Of a DNA stretch of 64,000 nt, positions 34,085 to 44,100 are shown piece by piece. Numbering within the stretch: the first letter of the stretch is position 1; each line of letters starts with the position of its first letter. Location: NCBI GenBank assembly GCA_965116055.1, contig OZ220466.1:2728001-2792000 (forward strand). Direction: 5' to 3'. The translations under genes and the position numbers were made by a program. This DNA comes from Bin55 sp965116055. Lineage in GTDB: Bacteria > Pseudomonadota > Gammaproteobacteria > Pseudomonadales > Azotimanducaceae. The notes beneath the pieces were generated by a model, which saw nothing but the letters and a program-made list of their open reading frames with translations, searched no databases and was not told the origin of the DNA.

Positions 34085-35431
34085 ATGGATCTATTCAAAT
34101 CCACCAGCGCAACCGTTCTAACGATGCAGATTGCGCTAAGTTGCGTTTGGCTGCTCTGCTGCGGAGACCATCAAGCAAGAGAAGCACTTGATACATCAGT
34201 TACTTCCTTGCCTGCAGAAATCAGTCGCCTTGATCATGCGGTCAAGCAACTTGACGATGCTGAGTTACGCGACTTCCTCAAGAAACTCATGCGAGAGGCC
34301 TTTGAAGACGAGCCGTCCAGTGAAGCGATCGGTCGGTTGGCGATGGCGTACGACGCCAATGGATTCGACCTTACGGCTGAAAGAATGTACCGTCTCGCAC
34401 AGACGCTCGACATAGATCAATTTAAGTGGCATTACTTGTACGCGGTCCGGCTCCAGAAAAACGGTTCGCTAGCGTCTGCGCTAGATGCCGCCCAAGTCGC
34501 CATTGAAAAAAAACCTCACGATGCACCAATTCACTTGCGTCTCGGCAACTGGCTACTTGACAGCGGGCAACCGAAGAAGGCACTACAAGCGTTCCAACGC
34601 GCGACGGATCTTGGCATCGGTCCGGCTGGTGAACTAGGCTCAGCTCGGACAAATCTAAAACTCGAAAACTACGAAATTGCGCAGGGCATTCTGTCGTCAG
34701 TTGTAGACCGGACCGGACATCCTGCCGCGTTGCGATTATTGGGCGAAGTCTGGCGACAACTCGGGGATGAAAACAAAGCTCGTCATTTCCTGGCACGCGG
34801 CGCACGATCAAAATCAATGTGGTTTGATGATCCACTGATTAGCGAAATGCAGACCTTTGTTAAAGGAAAGCGAAGCCAACTGCACGAAATCGAGCTCATG
34901 CTCGCCAGCGGCTTAGTCGATCAAGCGCTTCATGCATTGCAAGATCTTGAGAAAAGCCACCCCGCGGATTTCAATATCCAATATCACTTAGCGTTAGCTT
35001 ACTTTCAAATCAAACGAAACGAGCGGGCAAGGACACATCTACTTAAAACGATCGAGCTCGAACCCATCCACTACCCCTCTCACTTCCTGTTAGCTTCGCT
35101 TTATCAACAGATCGAGGACAACATTAAAGCCGCGAGGCATCTTGAGCGCGTGGTCCAGATTTATCCAAAACTTCATTTGGCGCATCAAGAACTCGGATAC
35201 GTTAGATTGCGTCTTGGCGATACCGTGGGTGCTCTTGCAAGCTTCGAAGCAGCTATTGCGCTCGACTCCGTCGCACCCAATGTGTATTACTACGCTGGCA
35301 TAGTAATGGGTGAACAAGGGCTATGCGAACCAGCCATGGATAAATTCAAGACGGCGCTCGTGCTTGATCCAACGCATCAAAAAGCTCGAATTGCTCTAGC
35401 CGAATGCCAACGAGCTCTGCAACAACCCTGA
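34085..35431 (+). CDS. TPR-repeat lipoprotein (type A module, plus strand)
   Basis: 448 residues from the ATG at 34085, chosen because it places a lipoprotein signal at the N-terminus (MQIALSCVWLLCCG within the first 30 residues). The open frame extends upstream to 33752 but without a plausible signal. The mature protein begins with the type A block IGRLAMAYDANGFDLTA and has about nine TPRs, such as VQIYPKLHLAHQELGYVRL and ALVLDPTHQKARIALAEC. It pairs with the CRTAC1 gene 72 nt downstream. It is homologous to the TPR proteins at 26360 and 27852. Confidence 0.82.
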   Translation: MDLFKSTSATVLTMQIALSCVWLLCCGDHQAREALDTSVTSLPAEISRLDHAVKQLDDAELRDFLKKLMREAFEDEPSSEAIGRLAMAYDANGFDLTAERMYRLAQTLDIDQFKWHYLYAVRLQKNGSLASALDAAQVAIEKKPHDAPIHLRLGNWLLDSGQPKKALQAFQRATDLGIGPAGELGSARTNLKLENYEIAQGILSSVVDRTGHPAALRLLGEVWRQLGDENKARHFLARGARSKSMWFDDPLISEMQTFVKGKRSQLHEIELMLASGLVDQALHALQDLEKSHPADFNIQYHLALAYFQIKRNERARTHLLKTIELEPIHYPSHFLLASLYQQIEDNIKAARHLERVVQIYPKLHLAHQELGYVRLRLGDTVGALASFEAAIALDSVAPNVYYYAGIVMGEQGLCEPAMDKFKTALVLDPTHQKARIALAECQRALQQP

Positions 35432-35503
35432 ACATGTACTTTGCTGAAATTGATGCCTCAAGGCTATCTAGCTTCAGTCAGCTTATGACGCTATAGCCGC
35501 TCT

Positions 35504-37189
35504 ATGCTCGCTCGTACATTTAGCCATAGCCTTGCTTTAATCTGCTTCGCACTTTCCATCGTTTCGTGCGCAGACGACCCAACTGCCGAATCTACGGCCT
35601 CGAACGTCTGGTTTGTCGATGAAGCAGCGGCGCGAGGACTAACGTACACACACGTCAGCGGTGCAACCGGCGAATTCGAGCTGCCTGAAATCACGGGTGG
35701 CGGCGTCGCGCTACTTGATGTCGAAAACGACGGCGATCTTGATGTCTATTTCATTCAAAGTGGCTATCTACATGCCGCCGACCCGACATCTCGCCGTAAC
35801 GAGCTTTACCTCAACGATGGGACTGGTGCGTTTACTAAAGCCCATCCTAGTGACGATCACGCAGATCCTGGCTACGGTATGGGAGCTGCTACAGCCGACT
35901 ACGACAACGATGGCGACATTGACATATATGTAACGAATATCGCGGAAAACGTGTTACTACAGAACGACGGCACCGGCCGTTTCACGGATGTAACTGCAGA
36001 CGCCGGAGTTGGGGACGATAGTTGGGGTACCGCGGCTTCGTTCGCCGACTTCGATAAAGACGGCTTTCTTGACCTTTACGTCGCTAACTACCTACATTGG
36101 AATCCGGCGACTGTCCTTGACTGCTATACCACCAATATTGAGACTTATTGCGTCCCACTCCATAACTACGCCGCAATGGACCGCGTGTATCGAAATAACG
36201 GCGACGGTACGTTCACCGACTTGACAATCCAGGCTGGCTTAACCACCGCATTCGGAAATGGTCTTGGCGTCGTAAGCGTTGACATTAATAACGACGGTTG
36301 GGTCGACATCTTCGTTGCCAATGATTCTATGGTCAACCAGCTCTGGATCAATCAAGGCGACTTTACGTTCGTCAACGATGCTTGGTTTTGGGGTGCCGCA
36401 ATGGACGATCATGGAATCGAAAAAGCAGGCATGGGCGTCGCGACATTCGATTTTGACGACGACAACGATTTCGATGTGCTTGTTGTCAACATTGAAGAGC
36501 AAACCGATTCGTTTTTTCGCAACGAAGGTTTTCACTTCACCGATGCAACCGGACATGTGAGCCTTGGGGCACATTCCCGCCGATTCACTCGATTCGGAGT
36601 GGTTGCATCGGATTTGAATAACGACTCGTGTATCGATCTCTATCAAGCGAATGGTAGCGTCTACCACGATCAAGAAGATTTGGATAAGGCCGATTATTTC
36701 CAGGAACCTAATACACTATATCGGGGGATGTGCAATGGGCAATTCGAGCTTGTTAGGCCCGAAGGAGGCACAGCGGTACCGCTCGAACGTACAAGTCGGG
36801 CGCTAGCGATTGGGGACATAAACGGCGATGGCGCTCAGGATCTCATTGTCATCAATCGCGACCGGCCGGTGTCTTTGTTAGTTAATGCGAACAATGACAC
36901 ACCGCGCCGCGGTAGCGTGCGCATGCGCGTAATCAACGAATACGGGCGCGACGCTTACAATGCACGCGTTTCAGCTGTTATGAATAACCGCACTATCAAT
37001 GCGCGCGTGCAAACCGACAGCAGCTATCTAGCTGCCCATGATCCTCATGTACACTTTGGCATGGACAGCGAACAAACGTTAGCTAAAGTCATCGTTACTT
37101 GGCTAGACGGAGCAAAGGAAGCTTTCGGTCCCTTCAATATCAACACCGTTCACGCACTTAGACGAGGTACAGGAACCGATGTACCTTAA
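35504..37189 (+). CDS. CRTAC1-family FG-GAP/ASPIC-UnbV lipoprotein (type A, no. 2)
   Basis: 561 residues with a lipoprotein-like signal (ICFALSIVSCADD). It shares the type A opening LPEITGGGVALLDVENDGDL with the protein at 24729. FG-GAP/Ca2+ loops follow (DYDNDGDID, DFDKDGFLD, DINNDGWVD, DFDDDNDFD, DLNNDSCID, DINGDGAQD). The ASPIC/UnbV C-terminus has SSYLAAHDPHVHFGMDSE. It is expected to be a Ca2+-stabilised propeller at the outer membrane or surface. It is downstream of its TPR partner and convergent with the TPR gene at 37231 (41-nt gap). Confidence 0.88.
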   Translation: MLARTFSHSLALICFALSIVSCADDPTAESTASNVWFVDEAAARGLTYTHVSGATGEFELPEITGGGVALLDVENDGDLDVYFIQSGYLHAADPTSRRNELYLNDGTGAFTKAHPSDDHADPGYGMGAATADYDNDGDIDIYVTNIAENVLLQNDGTGRFTDVTADAGVGDDSWGTAASFADFDKDGFLDLYVANYLHWNPATVLDCYTTNIETYCVPLHNYAAMDRVYRNNGDGTFTDLTIQAGLTTAFGNGLGVVSVDINNDGWVDIFVANDSMVNQLWINQGDFTFVNDAWFWGAAMDDHGIEKAGMGVATFDFDDDNDFDVLVVNIEEQTDSFFRNEGFHFTDATGHVSLGAHSRRFTRFGVVASDLNNDSCIDLYQANGSVYHDQEDLDKADYFQEPNTLYRGMCNGQFELVRPEGGTAVPLERTSRALAIGDINGDGAQDLIVINRDRPVSLLVNANNDTPRRGSVRMRVINEYGRDAYNARVSAVMNNRTINARVQTDSSYLAAHDPHVHFGMDSEQTLAKVIVTWLDGAKEAFGPFNINTVHALRRGTGTDVP

Positions 37190-37230
37190 ACCTTTTCATT
37201 CGCGACCGTAGATCTTCGCAATACTTTTCG

Positions 37231-38778
37231 TTAATTGAACAGTTCGGGCGGGATCCACCAACTTGAGTCGTCTGCAAAAAGACGCTCGGGACTGGACTGA
37301 GCTTGAATTGCATCAACGATCATTTGAGCATCCGGGTCGGGTATGAGCGGCTCCGCTAGTTCTCTTGCGTTTTCAATATCCCCATTAAGGAACGAGACAT
37401 ACGCTTGAGCACCTTGAATATCCCGATCGGCAGCAGCCTTGGAAAGCGCGGACAGTCGTCGCTCTGCGGCATGTAGATCGCCGCAATATGCGTCTGCACG
37501 GGCGAGCGCCACATGTGCCTCACCCCAAGTTTTACGCAATGCCACGGCGCGCCGTAACGCATCCCGGCCGTCGCAGTGTTTTTCAGCTAGTCGTGCCAAC
37601 GCAAACCAGTAGTAGTAATAGGGATTGTTGGGGTTACGCTCCACTAATTGAATGTAGTACTCCTGCGCATGGGCATACAACGCGGCTTGCATAGACATCG
37701 CAGCCGCCAATGCGCGATACAAATCTTGTTCCGAATCTAGTTCTACGGCTTTCTGAACCGCGATGAGACCTTGCAAATATGTTTCACCATCCGCTGAACC
37801 GCGTAACAGTCGAGCAAGGAAATACCAAGCACTTGCCGAGTCTTCTCTGTACCCAAGAATCCGTTTGATTTCAGCGATCGCTTCGTCAACCGCACCGGTG
37901 AGCTCAAGAAACGCCGCGTACTTCGTGGCGTATTCGACATTGGCAGGCTCTAGTTCGGTAGCTTGAAGTAATGCTTCCATGGTAGCTTTCTGATCACCTC
38001 GTTGAAACGCCCAATTCGCCGCTTCACTGAAGAAACGACCGCTCCGACTCAGACCGGCGAGCTCGACCATAAGAGGGTCAGTTAGCGGTGGCGCTTGAAC
38101 TTTCGAATTCGCCAGCGGTAACCACTCATCCACCTTGGCTTGGTTATCGAGTTGACGATAAGCGGCAACCAGCTTATATGCAATTTGGCCGTTATCAGGT
38201 TCTATGACAGCGGCTTTCTCAAGGTGACTCACTGCTTCCGTCGGGTTCCCACGCGCGGATTCCACATCGGCGCGTCCCACCAAAATTGCTGCAGAATTGG
38301 GATAGGTCTTTTGCGCGTTCCTGAAGGCGAAATCAGCCCCGGCAACATCGCCTTCAAGCAACTTGAGTTGCCCCAGTCGGTACCACGCAGGTACATAATC
38401 CGGCTTACTCAATACGACTTGCTCAAGGTGAGCGATTGCCTCGGCATTTTCACCGCGTTGCAATACGATGATCGCTAGCAAGTACCGGTACGCATAGACC
38501 TCATCGTTGCTCAATGCCTCAAGATAAGTCTCTTCGGCGGAACCGAGCATCATTTGGGCATGATAAATGAACGCTAATTGACCGATGATCTCCGCACGCG
38601 CCGATGGATTCGTTTCCGTTTCGAGCTGCATTTCCGTATGCGCTTTCATCTCACGAATGTCTTCCGCTAGCTCGGGCGAAAGCAACTGAAGTTCACTTTC
38701 GAGATCAGCGGTCAGTGCATACGTGGACACCAACACGCTTAAAACGTAAGTAGCTAGCTTGTACGATTTTGCTCTCAC
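37231..38778 (-). CDS. TPR-repeat secreted protein (type B module)
   Basis: 515 residues with an N-terminal signal (LATYVLSVLVSTYALTADL) and no lipobox, unlike the type A TPR proteins. Tandem TPRs include EAIAHLEQVVLSKPDYVPAW, HLEKAAVIEPDNGQIAYKLV and ALLQATELEPANVEYATKY, with a C-terminal tryptophan-rich end (SSWWIPPELFN). The block NIGQITYRLA/NGQIAYKLV is shared with the other type B TPR protein at 50719. It follows its CRTAC1 partner by 7 nt. It is likely a periplasmic interaction scaffold. Confidence 0.85.
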   Translation of the reverse strand: MRAKSYKLATYVLSVLVSTYALTADLESELQLLSPELAEDIREMKAHTEMQLETETNPSARAEIIGQLAFIYHAQMMLGSAEETYLEALSNDEVYAYRYLLAIIVLQRGENAEAIAHLEQVVLSKPDYVPAWYRLGQLKLLEGDVAGADFAFRNAQKTYPNSAAILVGRADVESARGNPTEAVSHLEKAAVIEPDNGQIAYKLVAAYRQLDNQAKVDEWLPLANSKVQAPPLTDPLMVELAGLSRSGRFFSEAANWAFQRGDQKATMEALLQATELEPANVEYATKYAAFLELTGAVDEAIAEIKRILGYREDSASAWYFLARLLRGSADGETYLQGLIAVQKAVELDSEQDLYRALAAAMSMQAALYAHAQEYYIQLVERNPNNPYYYYWFALARLAEKHCDGRDALRRAVALRKTWGEAHVALARADAYCGDLHAAERRLSALSKAAADRDIQGAQAYVSFLNGDIENARELAEPLIPDPDAQMIVDAIQAQSSPERLFADDSSWWIPPELFN

Positions 38779-38785
38779 CGGGACC

Positions 38786-40441
38786 TCAACGCTTCAGATT
38801 GTGATAACGATCAATGGCCAATGGACCAAACGTTGTATGCCCACCTGTTGCCCATTCAATGCTAATTTTCGGTTCCGATGCAGACTTGCCTAAACCAAAT
38901 ACAACACGAGGATCTTGCGCCGATGCGTAGCTACCGTCTGTTCTGACGATATGGGTCGCACACGGGCGGTTAACTAAACTCACCCTTGCGTTATAGGCGA
39001 TTGAACCGTTTTCCGTCGCATGGATGCCAATCCAATGGTTTCCGCCTGTGCCAACGTTTTCGTAAATCCTCAAAATACCGTCATTGTTGGCCACGAGGAT
39101 GTCAGTATCGCCGTCGTTATCAAGATCCGAAAAAGCCGCGCCGCGGCTGGTTTCGGCCATTTCGACAATGTCTTCTCCCTCAACTTCCACGTATTTGCCG
39201 TTACCGTCATTCAACCACAGCTGGTTACGCTGATGTAACGTTGACGCACGCCCGTTGCTTGCATTAGCGAGTAGGGATACTGCGCCGTTAGCGACGAATA
39301 AATCTAGATCGCCATCTAAGTCGAAATCGATCCAACCTGTTCCAAAGCCCGTGAAAGGGTAGCTGCTGGCGCCAAGACCTACACGATTCGTCACGTCTGC
39401 AAACCACCCCCTCTCTCGACCCGAATTTCTTAAAAGCGTGTTGGTTTCAGCGGTCAAATTAGTGAAAAATATATCGACATCGCAGTCTTGATCGTAATCC
39501 TCTGCAGCAATTCCCATGCTTGCTTCCGACTTGCCATCACCATTCACGGATGACGCCGTATGCAGGGCAACATCTTTGAAGCGCCCAGATCCCAAGTTAC
39601 GCCATAAGAAATTCGACGATGGGTCATTCGCAACATACAAATCCATTAACCCGTCTGCGTTATGATCAAAACTTATCACACCTAGTCCACTGGCCTTTGC
39701 TATAGCGATACCTGCGTGCTCGGACATGTCTGTAAATAAGCCATTTCCTAGATTCATGTATAGTCGATCCGGCGTTTCAGGATAAGCAGTCGGCGCGCAG
39801 TAGTCCGGTTTATTGACGATCCCGAGACATTGTTTATGAGATGCAAGCGAAAAATCAACGTAATTTACGACGTATAGATCCAACGCACCATCACCATTCG
39901 CATCAATAAAAGAAGCCGCGACAGACCACTCACCGGGATCAATGCTCCCGAAACCTTCTTCGAGTTCAAACCTGTCTTTGCCTTTATTCAGCCAAAGCTG
40001 GTTCGTACCGAAATTTGCTAGAAATACATCCGTGTCACCATCATCGTCGATATCGCCGGTTGCGATGCCCATACCGTACTCCGATGCTGTTACGCCCATT
40101 TGATCAGTCATTGATTGAAAAGTTAGTTTGCCAGGTTTAGACACATTTCTGAATAACCGGTCAGATAGCATCTCCGATGTAGGATCAACTAGTGATCCTC
40201 CTTGAATAGCCCACACATCAAGCCGACCGTCTCCATCAAAATCAAGAACACCAACTCCAGGAGCAATAACCTCTACTAGCCACAGCGATCCTTCTGCACC
40301 ATTCTCATGCACGAAATCAAGTGCCGAAGCTTGCGTCACATCTCGAAACATGACATCTCCCGGAGCACGCACTGAAACTACAACGCTCACACATGCCAGA
40401 CAAAGAGCCCAAAATACCGACGTAAATTCGTGGGTACTCAC
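38786..40441 (-). CDS. CRTAC1-family FG-GAP/ASPIC-UnbV secreted protein (type B, no. 1)
   Basis: 551 residues from a GTG start, with a Sec-type signal (FWALCLACVSVVVSVRAPG) rather than a lipobox. The type B opening GVGVLDFDGDGRLDVWAIQG is shared with the protein at 51798. Ca2+-type FG-GAP loops include GDIDDDGDTD, FDHNADGLMD, DYDQDCDVD, DFDLDGDLD and DLDNDGDTD. The ASPIC/UnbV C-terminus has SYASAQDPRVVFGLGKS. It is the first gene of a CRTAC1-TPR pair. An extracellular or periplasmic propeller is inferred; function unknown. Confidence 0.88.
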   Translation of the reverse strand: MSTHEFTSVFWALCLACVSVVVSVRAPGDVMFRDVTQASALDFVHENGAEGSLWLVEVIAPGVGVLDFDGDGRLDVWAIQGGSLVDPTSEMLSDRLFRNVSKPGKLTFQSMTDQMGVTASEYGMGIATGDIDDDGDTDVFLANFGTNQLWLNKGKDRFELEEGFGSIDPGEWSVAASFIDANGDGALDLYVVNYVDFSLASHKQCLGIVNKPDYCAPTAYPETPDRLYMNLGNGLFTDMSEHAGIAIAKASGLGVISFDHNADGLMDLYVANDPSSNFLWRNLGSGRFKDVALHTASSVNGDGKSEASMGIAAEDYDQDCDVDIFFTNLTAETNTLLRNSGRERGWFADVTNRVGLGASSYPFTGFGTGWIDFDLDGDLDLFVANGAVSLLANASNGRASTLHQRNQLWLNDGNGKYVEVEGEDIVEMAETSRGAAFSDLDNDGDTDILVANNDGILRIYENVGTGGNHWIGIHATENGSIAYNARVSLVNRPCATHIVRTDGSYASAQDPRVVFGLGKSASEPKISIEWATGGHTTFGPLAIDRYHNLKR

Positions 40442-41098
40442 AACGCAACCATAGACCTATCAGATTAAGTCAATCACTGCGACCAACAATCGCCAATCTT
40501 TAAACATGTTTTCGACTCAAAAAACAGGAGATACTTGAATTAAGCTATATTTCAAAATCCAAGTTAGTTAAAACGAGACATGCAGATTCATTTGTACTGA
40601 CCGTGCGAATTTTGTGTTTTATCTCGTAATCACAAAATAAAGTTCGAACATCACCGCGTCCAGATCCTTGGATATCAATTCGTCGTCACTTTATCCTCTT
40701 GCCAATTCATCAGCTGCATCGTTCTTGATCCGCTCGCCTTTATCAATATTATAGCATTTAGCATGGGTAAAGCAATTCAAATCTCCGCTCTTCGTCGCGA
40801 CCTTCGTAGACCTTCTTGGACAGGAACTGGGGCGCAAGAACAAGTTCTATGGGAACTGCCGGATGTATTGAAAAATCCTCTCCTCCTATAAAGCAGCTTG
40901 AGTTTACTGCCTTGTTGCATGTATATGCAGCGTCAATCTTCATTCTTGACGATCTATCATGTAACGGATAATGGAACGTATTACACATCAGGACATGGTC
41001 GTCTCGCTTCGGATCATTACAAGCCCACACTAAGCTCCCGTTGCTTCTTCGATCAGAACTTTAGTCCCCGCAAGCCTAAGCCCATAACATCAGGGCAT
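40442..41098. other. Intergenic region between CRTAC1 type B gene and giant surface-protein gene
   Basis: About 650 nt without a supportable gene. It is AT-rich near 40500-40760, where the promoter of the CRTAC1-TPR pair should lie. Short ORFs here (for example 40758-41030 minus) have no signal, motif or ribosome binding site. Confidence 0.45.
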
Positions 41099-41127
41099 AA
41101 AAACCCCGGCACGCGCGCGTACCGGGG
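41099..41127 (-). terminator. Rho-independent terminator of the giant surface-protein gene
   Basis: On the minus strand CCCCGG pairs with CCGGGG around a GC-rich inner stem (ACGC/GCGT with one mismatch), followed by TTTTT (A run 41099-41103). It is about 55 nt past the stop codon at 41182 and in the right orientation. Confidence 0.85.
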
Positions 41128-41181
41128 CTGGAGAAGAGCGCGCAACGATGGCAGCACCATCATCACGCGGGGTCTGTCAGC

Positions 41182-44100
41182 TTAGAAACGCATCGTCGCG
41201 TGCAAGCCGACTTGACTATGACTGACGCCCGGACGCTCGTCCACGCGTCCAGCGGCCAGACGGACATCAAGATCCTTCGCCTGGCGCACCCATGGCCGCA
41301 CGCTCGCGCCGACCAGCAGCTCGCGCCGGGTTCCATCGCTCATGCGTACATCCACGAACGGCGTCAACAGATAGCGTTCGCGCGCCACCAGCAGACCGTA
41401 GCCTACCTGGGTTTCCAGCGACGCCTGCGCCCCGCCGTTGGCCATGCCCGTCAGCACCCCGTAGGACTGCCCGACGCGGAGGGTATCTTCCCACAATATT
41501 CCCGTGCCTACCGCATCCGCACCCCAGCGCGGCGCCATCGTGACCGACACGCCCGTCGCCTGCGCCGACGGATTCAACGTCGCCAGCAGACTGAAGCCCG
41601 ACTCGCGATAGTCGTCCGCACCGTGCAACGCCAACGTGCGTCCCTGCGCTTCCAGCGTGAACGCCGCGGTCGTCATGCGGATACCACCAGCCAGTTCCAG
41701 GCCCGAACCCGTCTCACCGTCGCCGCCGTCCGTGCGCACATTCACCTGCCCGAACGGTTCCAGCATGCCGCCTTGACCCGTGTCCGTCGAGAACGAACCT
41801 TCAAGACCAAGACGGAAACGATGCACATCCGTCGCCAGACCATCCGCCGCACCCAGACCTTGATCCGTCTCCAACGACGCCAGCGCCACATCCCCGCGCA
41901 ACGCCAGGTCGAACCGACCCACCTGCCTCAAGACCTGCTCACCGCCAACCATCGCCAGCTGCGAACGCAGGTCGCTCACATCACGCGTCGTCGTGCCCGC
42001 CACCGTCGTATCCAGTTCACCGCGACCGAAGCCCGCCACGCCCCACAGCGACATGCGTTCACTCGGGCGGTAACTCGCATACGGCAGCACCGTCGTCAAC
42101 TGCATGTCCATGGTTTGTGACGCCGTGCCCCAGGCGTAATCGGAGTCGCCGCCCTGGCGCGCCACCGCCAGGCCGACCAGCCAATCCTCGGCCACCGCCA
42201 CATCCGCACCGAGGTACATGCTCGTCGCCGTGCCATCGTAGCCACTGCCTTCGTAAGCCTGCCGGTCCACATCGCCCCACACCGACCACCTGGAGGCATC
42301 CTCACTCGACCCCAGGTTCAACGCAAAGCGTTGACCGAACTGCGACTGCAACTGGTCCATACCGCTCGCACCTGACGCTATGCCAGACATGGGGTCGTCG
42401 CCTGCCAGCACGCCGGTTGATCCCGGGGTGTTGACCGCATGCACCAGCTGCCAGGCTGCCGCACCCTGCTCCGCAACCGTACGCGAGGCTGCCGCAGGAT
42501 CCTGCGGCGCCCACTCATCCAACCACGCATCTAGCGTGAGGTCCGCACTCCGCGCGTCCGTCGTGAGGCGCGCACCCACGCTGGATGACGCACTCGCCAA
42601 CAACGCCCGACCAAACCCGGCGAGCGATTGCGCCGCCACGGCCTTCAAGGCTCCGTCGCCCACCGTGATCGACCCCGTCACCGTCGCTTCGCCGCCATGC
42701 GGATCCGTCGCCGTGATCGTGAGCGTCGTCGTCCCGCGTGCAATCGGACTCACCCGCGCCTGCGTCCCAGCCAGCGCTGCCGTCGCAATCCCTGCATCCG
42801 CCGTCGCCACCGTGTACGTCAGCGGATCGCCATCGTCGCTAAATAGACCCTCTATCGTGGGCGTGGCTGCCGCACCGCCCACTTCCAGAACCAGCGGACT
42901 GAGTGAATTAGCAACTTGCGGCGCCACATTCGCCACCGTCACCTGCACCTCGTCCATGACGTGACCACCGTCCATATCCGTCGCCGTCAACGTCAACACC
43001 GTCTCGCCCACGGCCAGACCGCGCAGCGTCAACCGATAGTCCGCACCCAGCGTGGCCTCCACCAACGTCGCCTCGGCCGTCGCCACCATCAACGTCAACG
43101 GCTCATCCGTATCCGGATCGCTGAATGCGCCGCTCACATCAAGCGGTACATCCGCCACTCGCGTGATCGTCTGATCCATCACCGCCGCCGCCACCACCGG
43201 CGCCACATTCACCACCGTCACCTCGAACGTGTCCGTCACACTCGCCCCGTTCGCATCCGTCGCCGTCAACATCACCTCGGTCGCACCGACGGCCTGCGCC
43301 GTCACCGTCAACCGGGTCCCCTGGAGCATCGCCTCGGCCACGTCGCTGTCCGCGGTCATGACCGTCAGGCTCAGCGCCGTCGGTCCGTCGTCCTCATCCT
43401 GGAAGGTAGATGCCACATCCAGGGTCAACGGCGCACGTCGATCCATCTCCTGATCGACCAACGCCTGGGCCACTTCCGGCACCACGTTCTCGATGGTCAT
43501 TTGGAACGTCGTCGATACCTGACCGCCATCCGCATCCAGTGCCGTGAGCGTCACCTCCGCCTGACCTACGGCCAATCCCGCAAGCGTCAGCAGCATGCCT
43601 TCCAACTGCGCATCCACGTACATGCCGTCCGCGACGCTGACGGTCACATGCAGTGGCACCGCACTGTCCGGGTCGCGAAATGTGCTGCCTACATCCAGGA
43701 CCACATCGTCAACCCGCGTCGTCGTTTGATCCGGCACCGCTTCGGCCACGACGGGGGCCAGATTGATCACCGTGGCCGAGAACGTGTCCGACACCATCGC
43801 CCCGTGATCGTCCGTCGCCGTCAGGGTGACGACCGTCGTCCCCACTGCCAGCGCCTCGATCGTCAACAACGTGTCGTCCACCCTCGCCGTCGCAATTAAC
43901 GGGTCCGCCACCGTCGCCGTCAACTGCCGAATCGCGCCATCGTCGTCCATGAACGTCCCCGTCAGGTCAAGCCCCAACGGCGCCCGCCGATCGAAGGTCC
44001 GGTCCGTCAGCCCCATCGCGACCGTCGGCGTGACGTTCTCGACCGCCACGACAAACTCGTGCACGGCCGTCCCGCCATCCACATCGGTCGCCATGACCGT

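Noticed and set aside
40758..41030. 90-codon minus ORF between the CRTAC1 and giant genes
   Set aside because: No signal, motif, ribosome binding site or coding-like composition; treated as intergenic.
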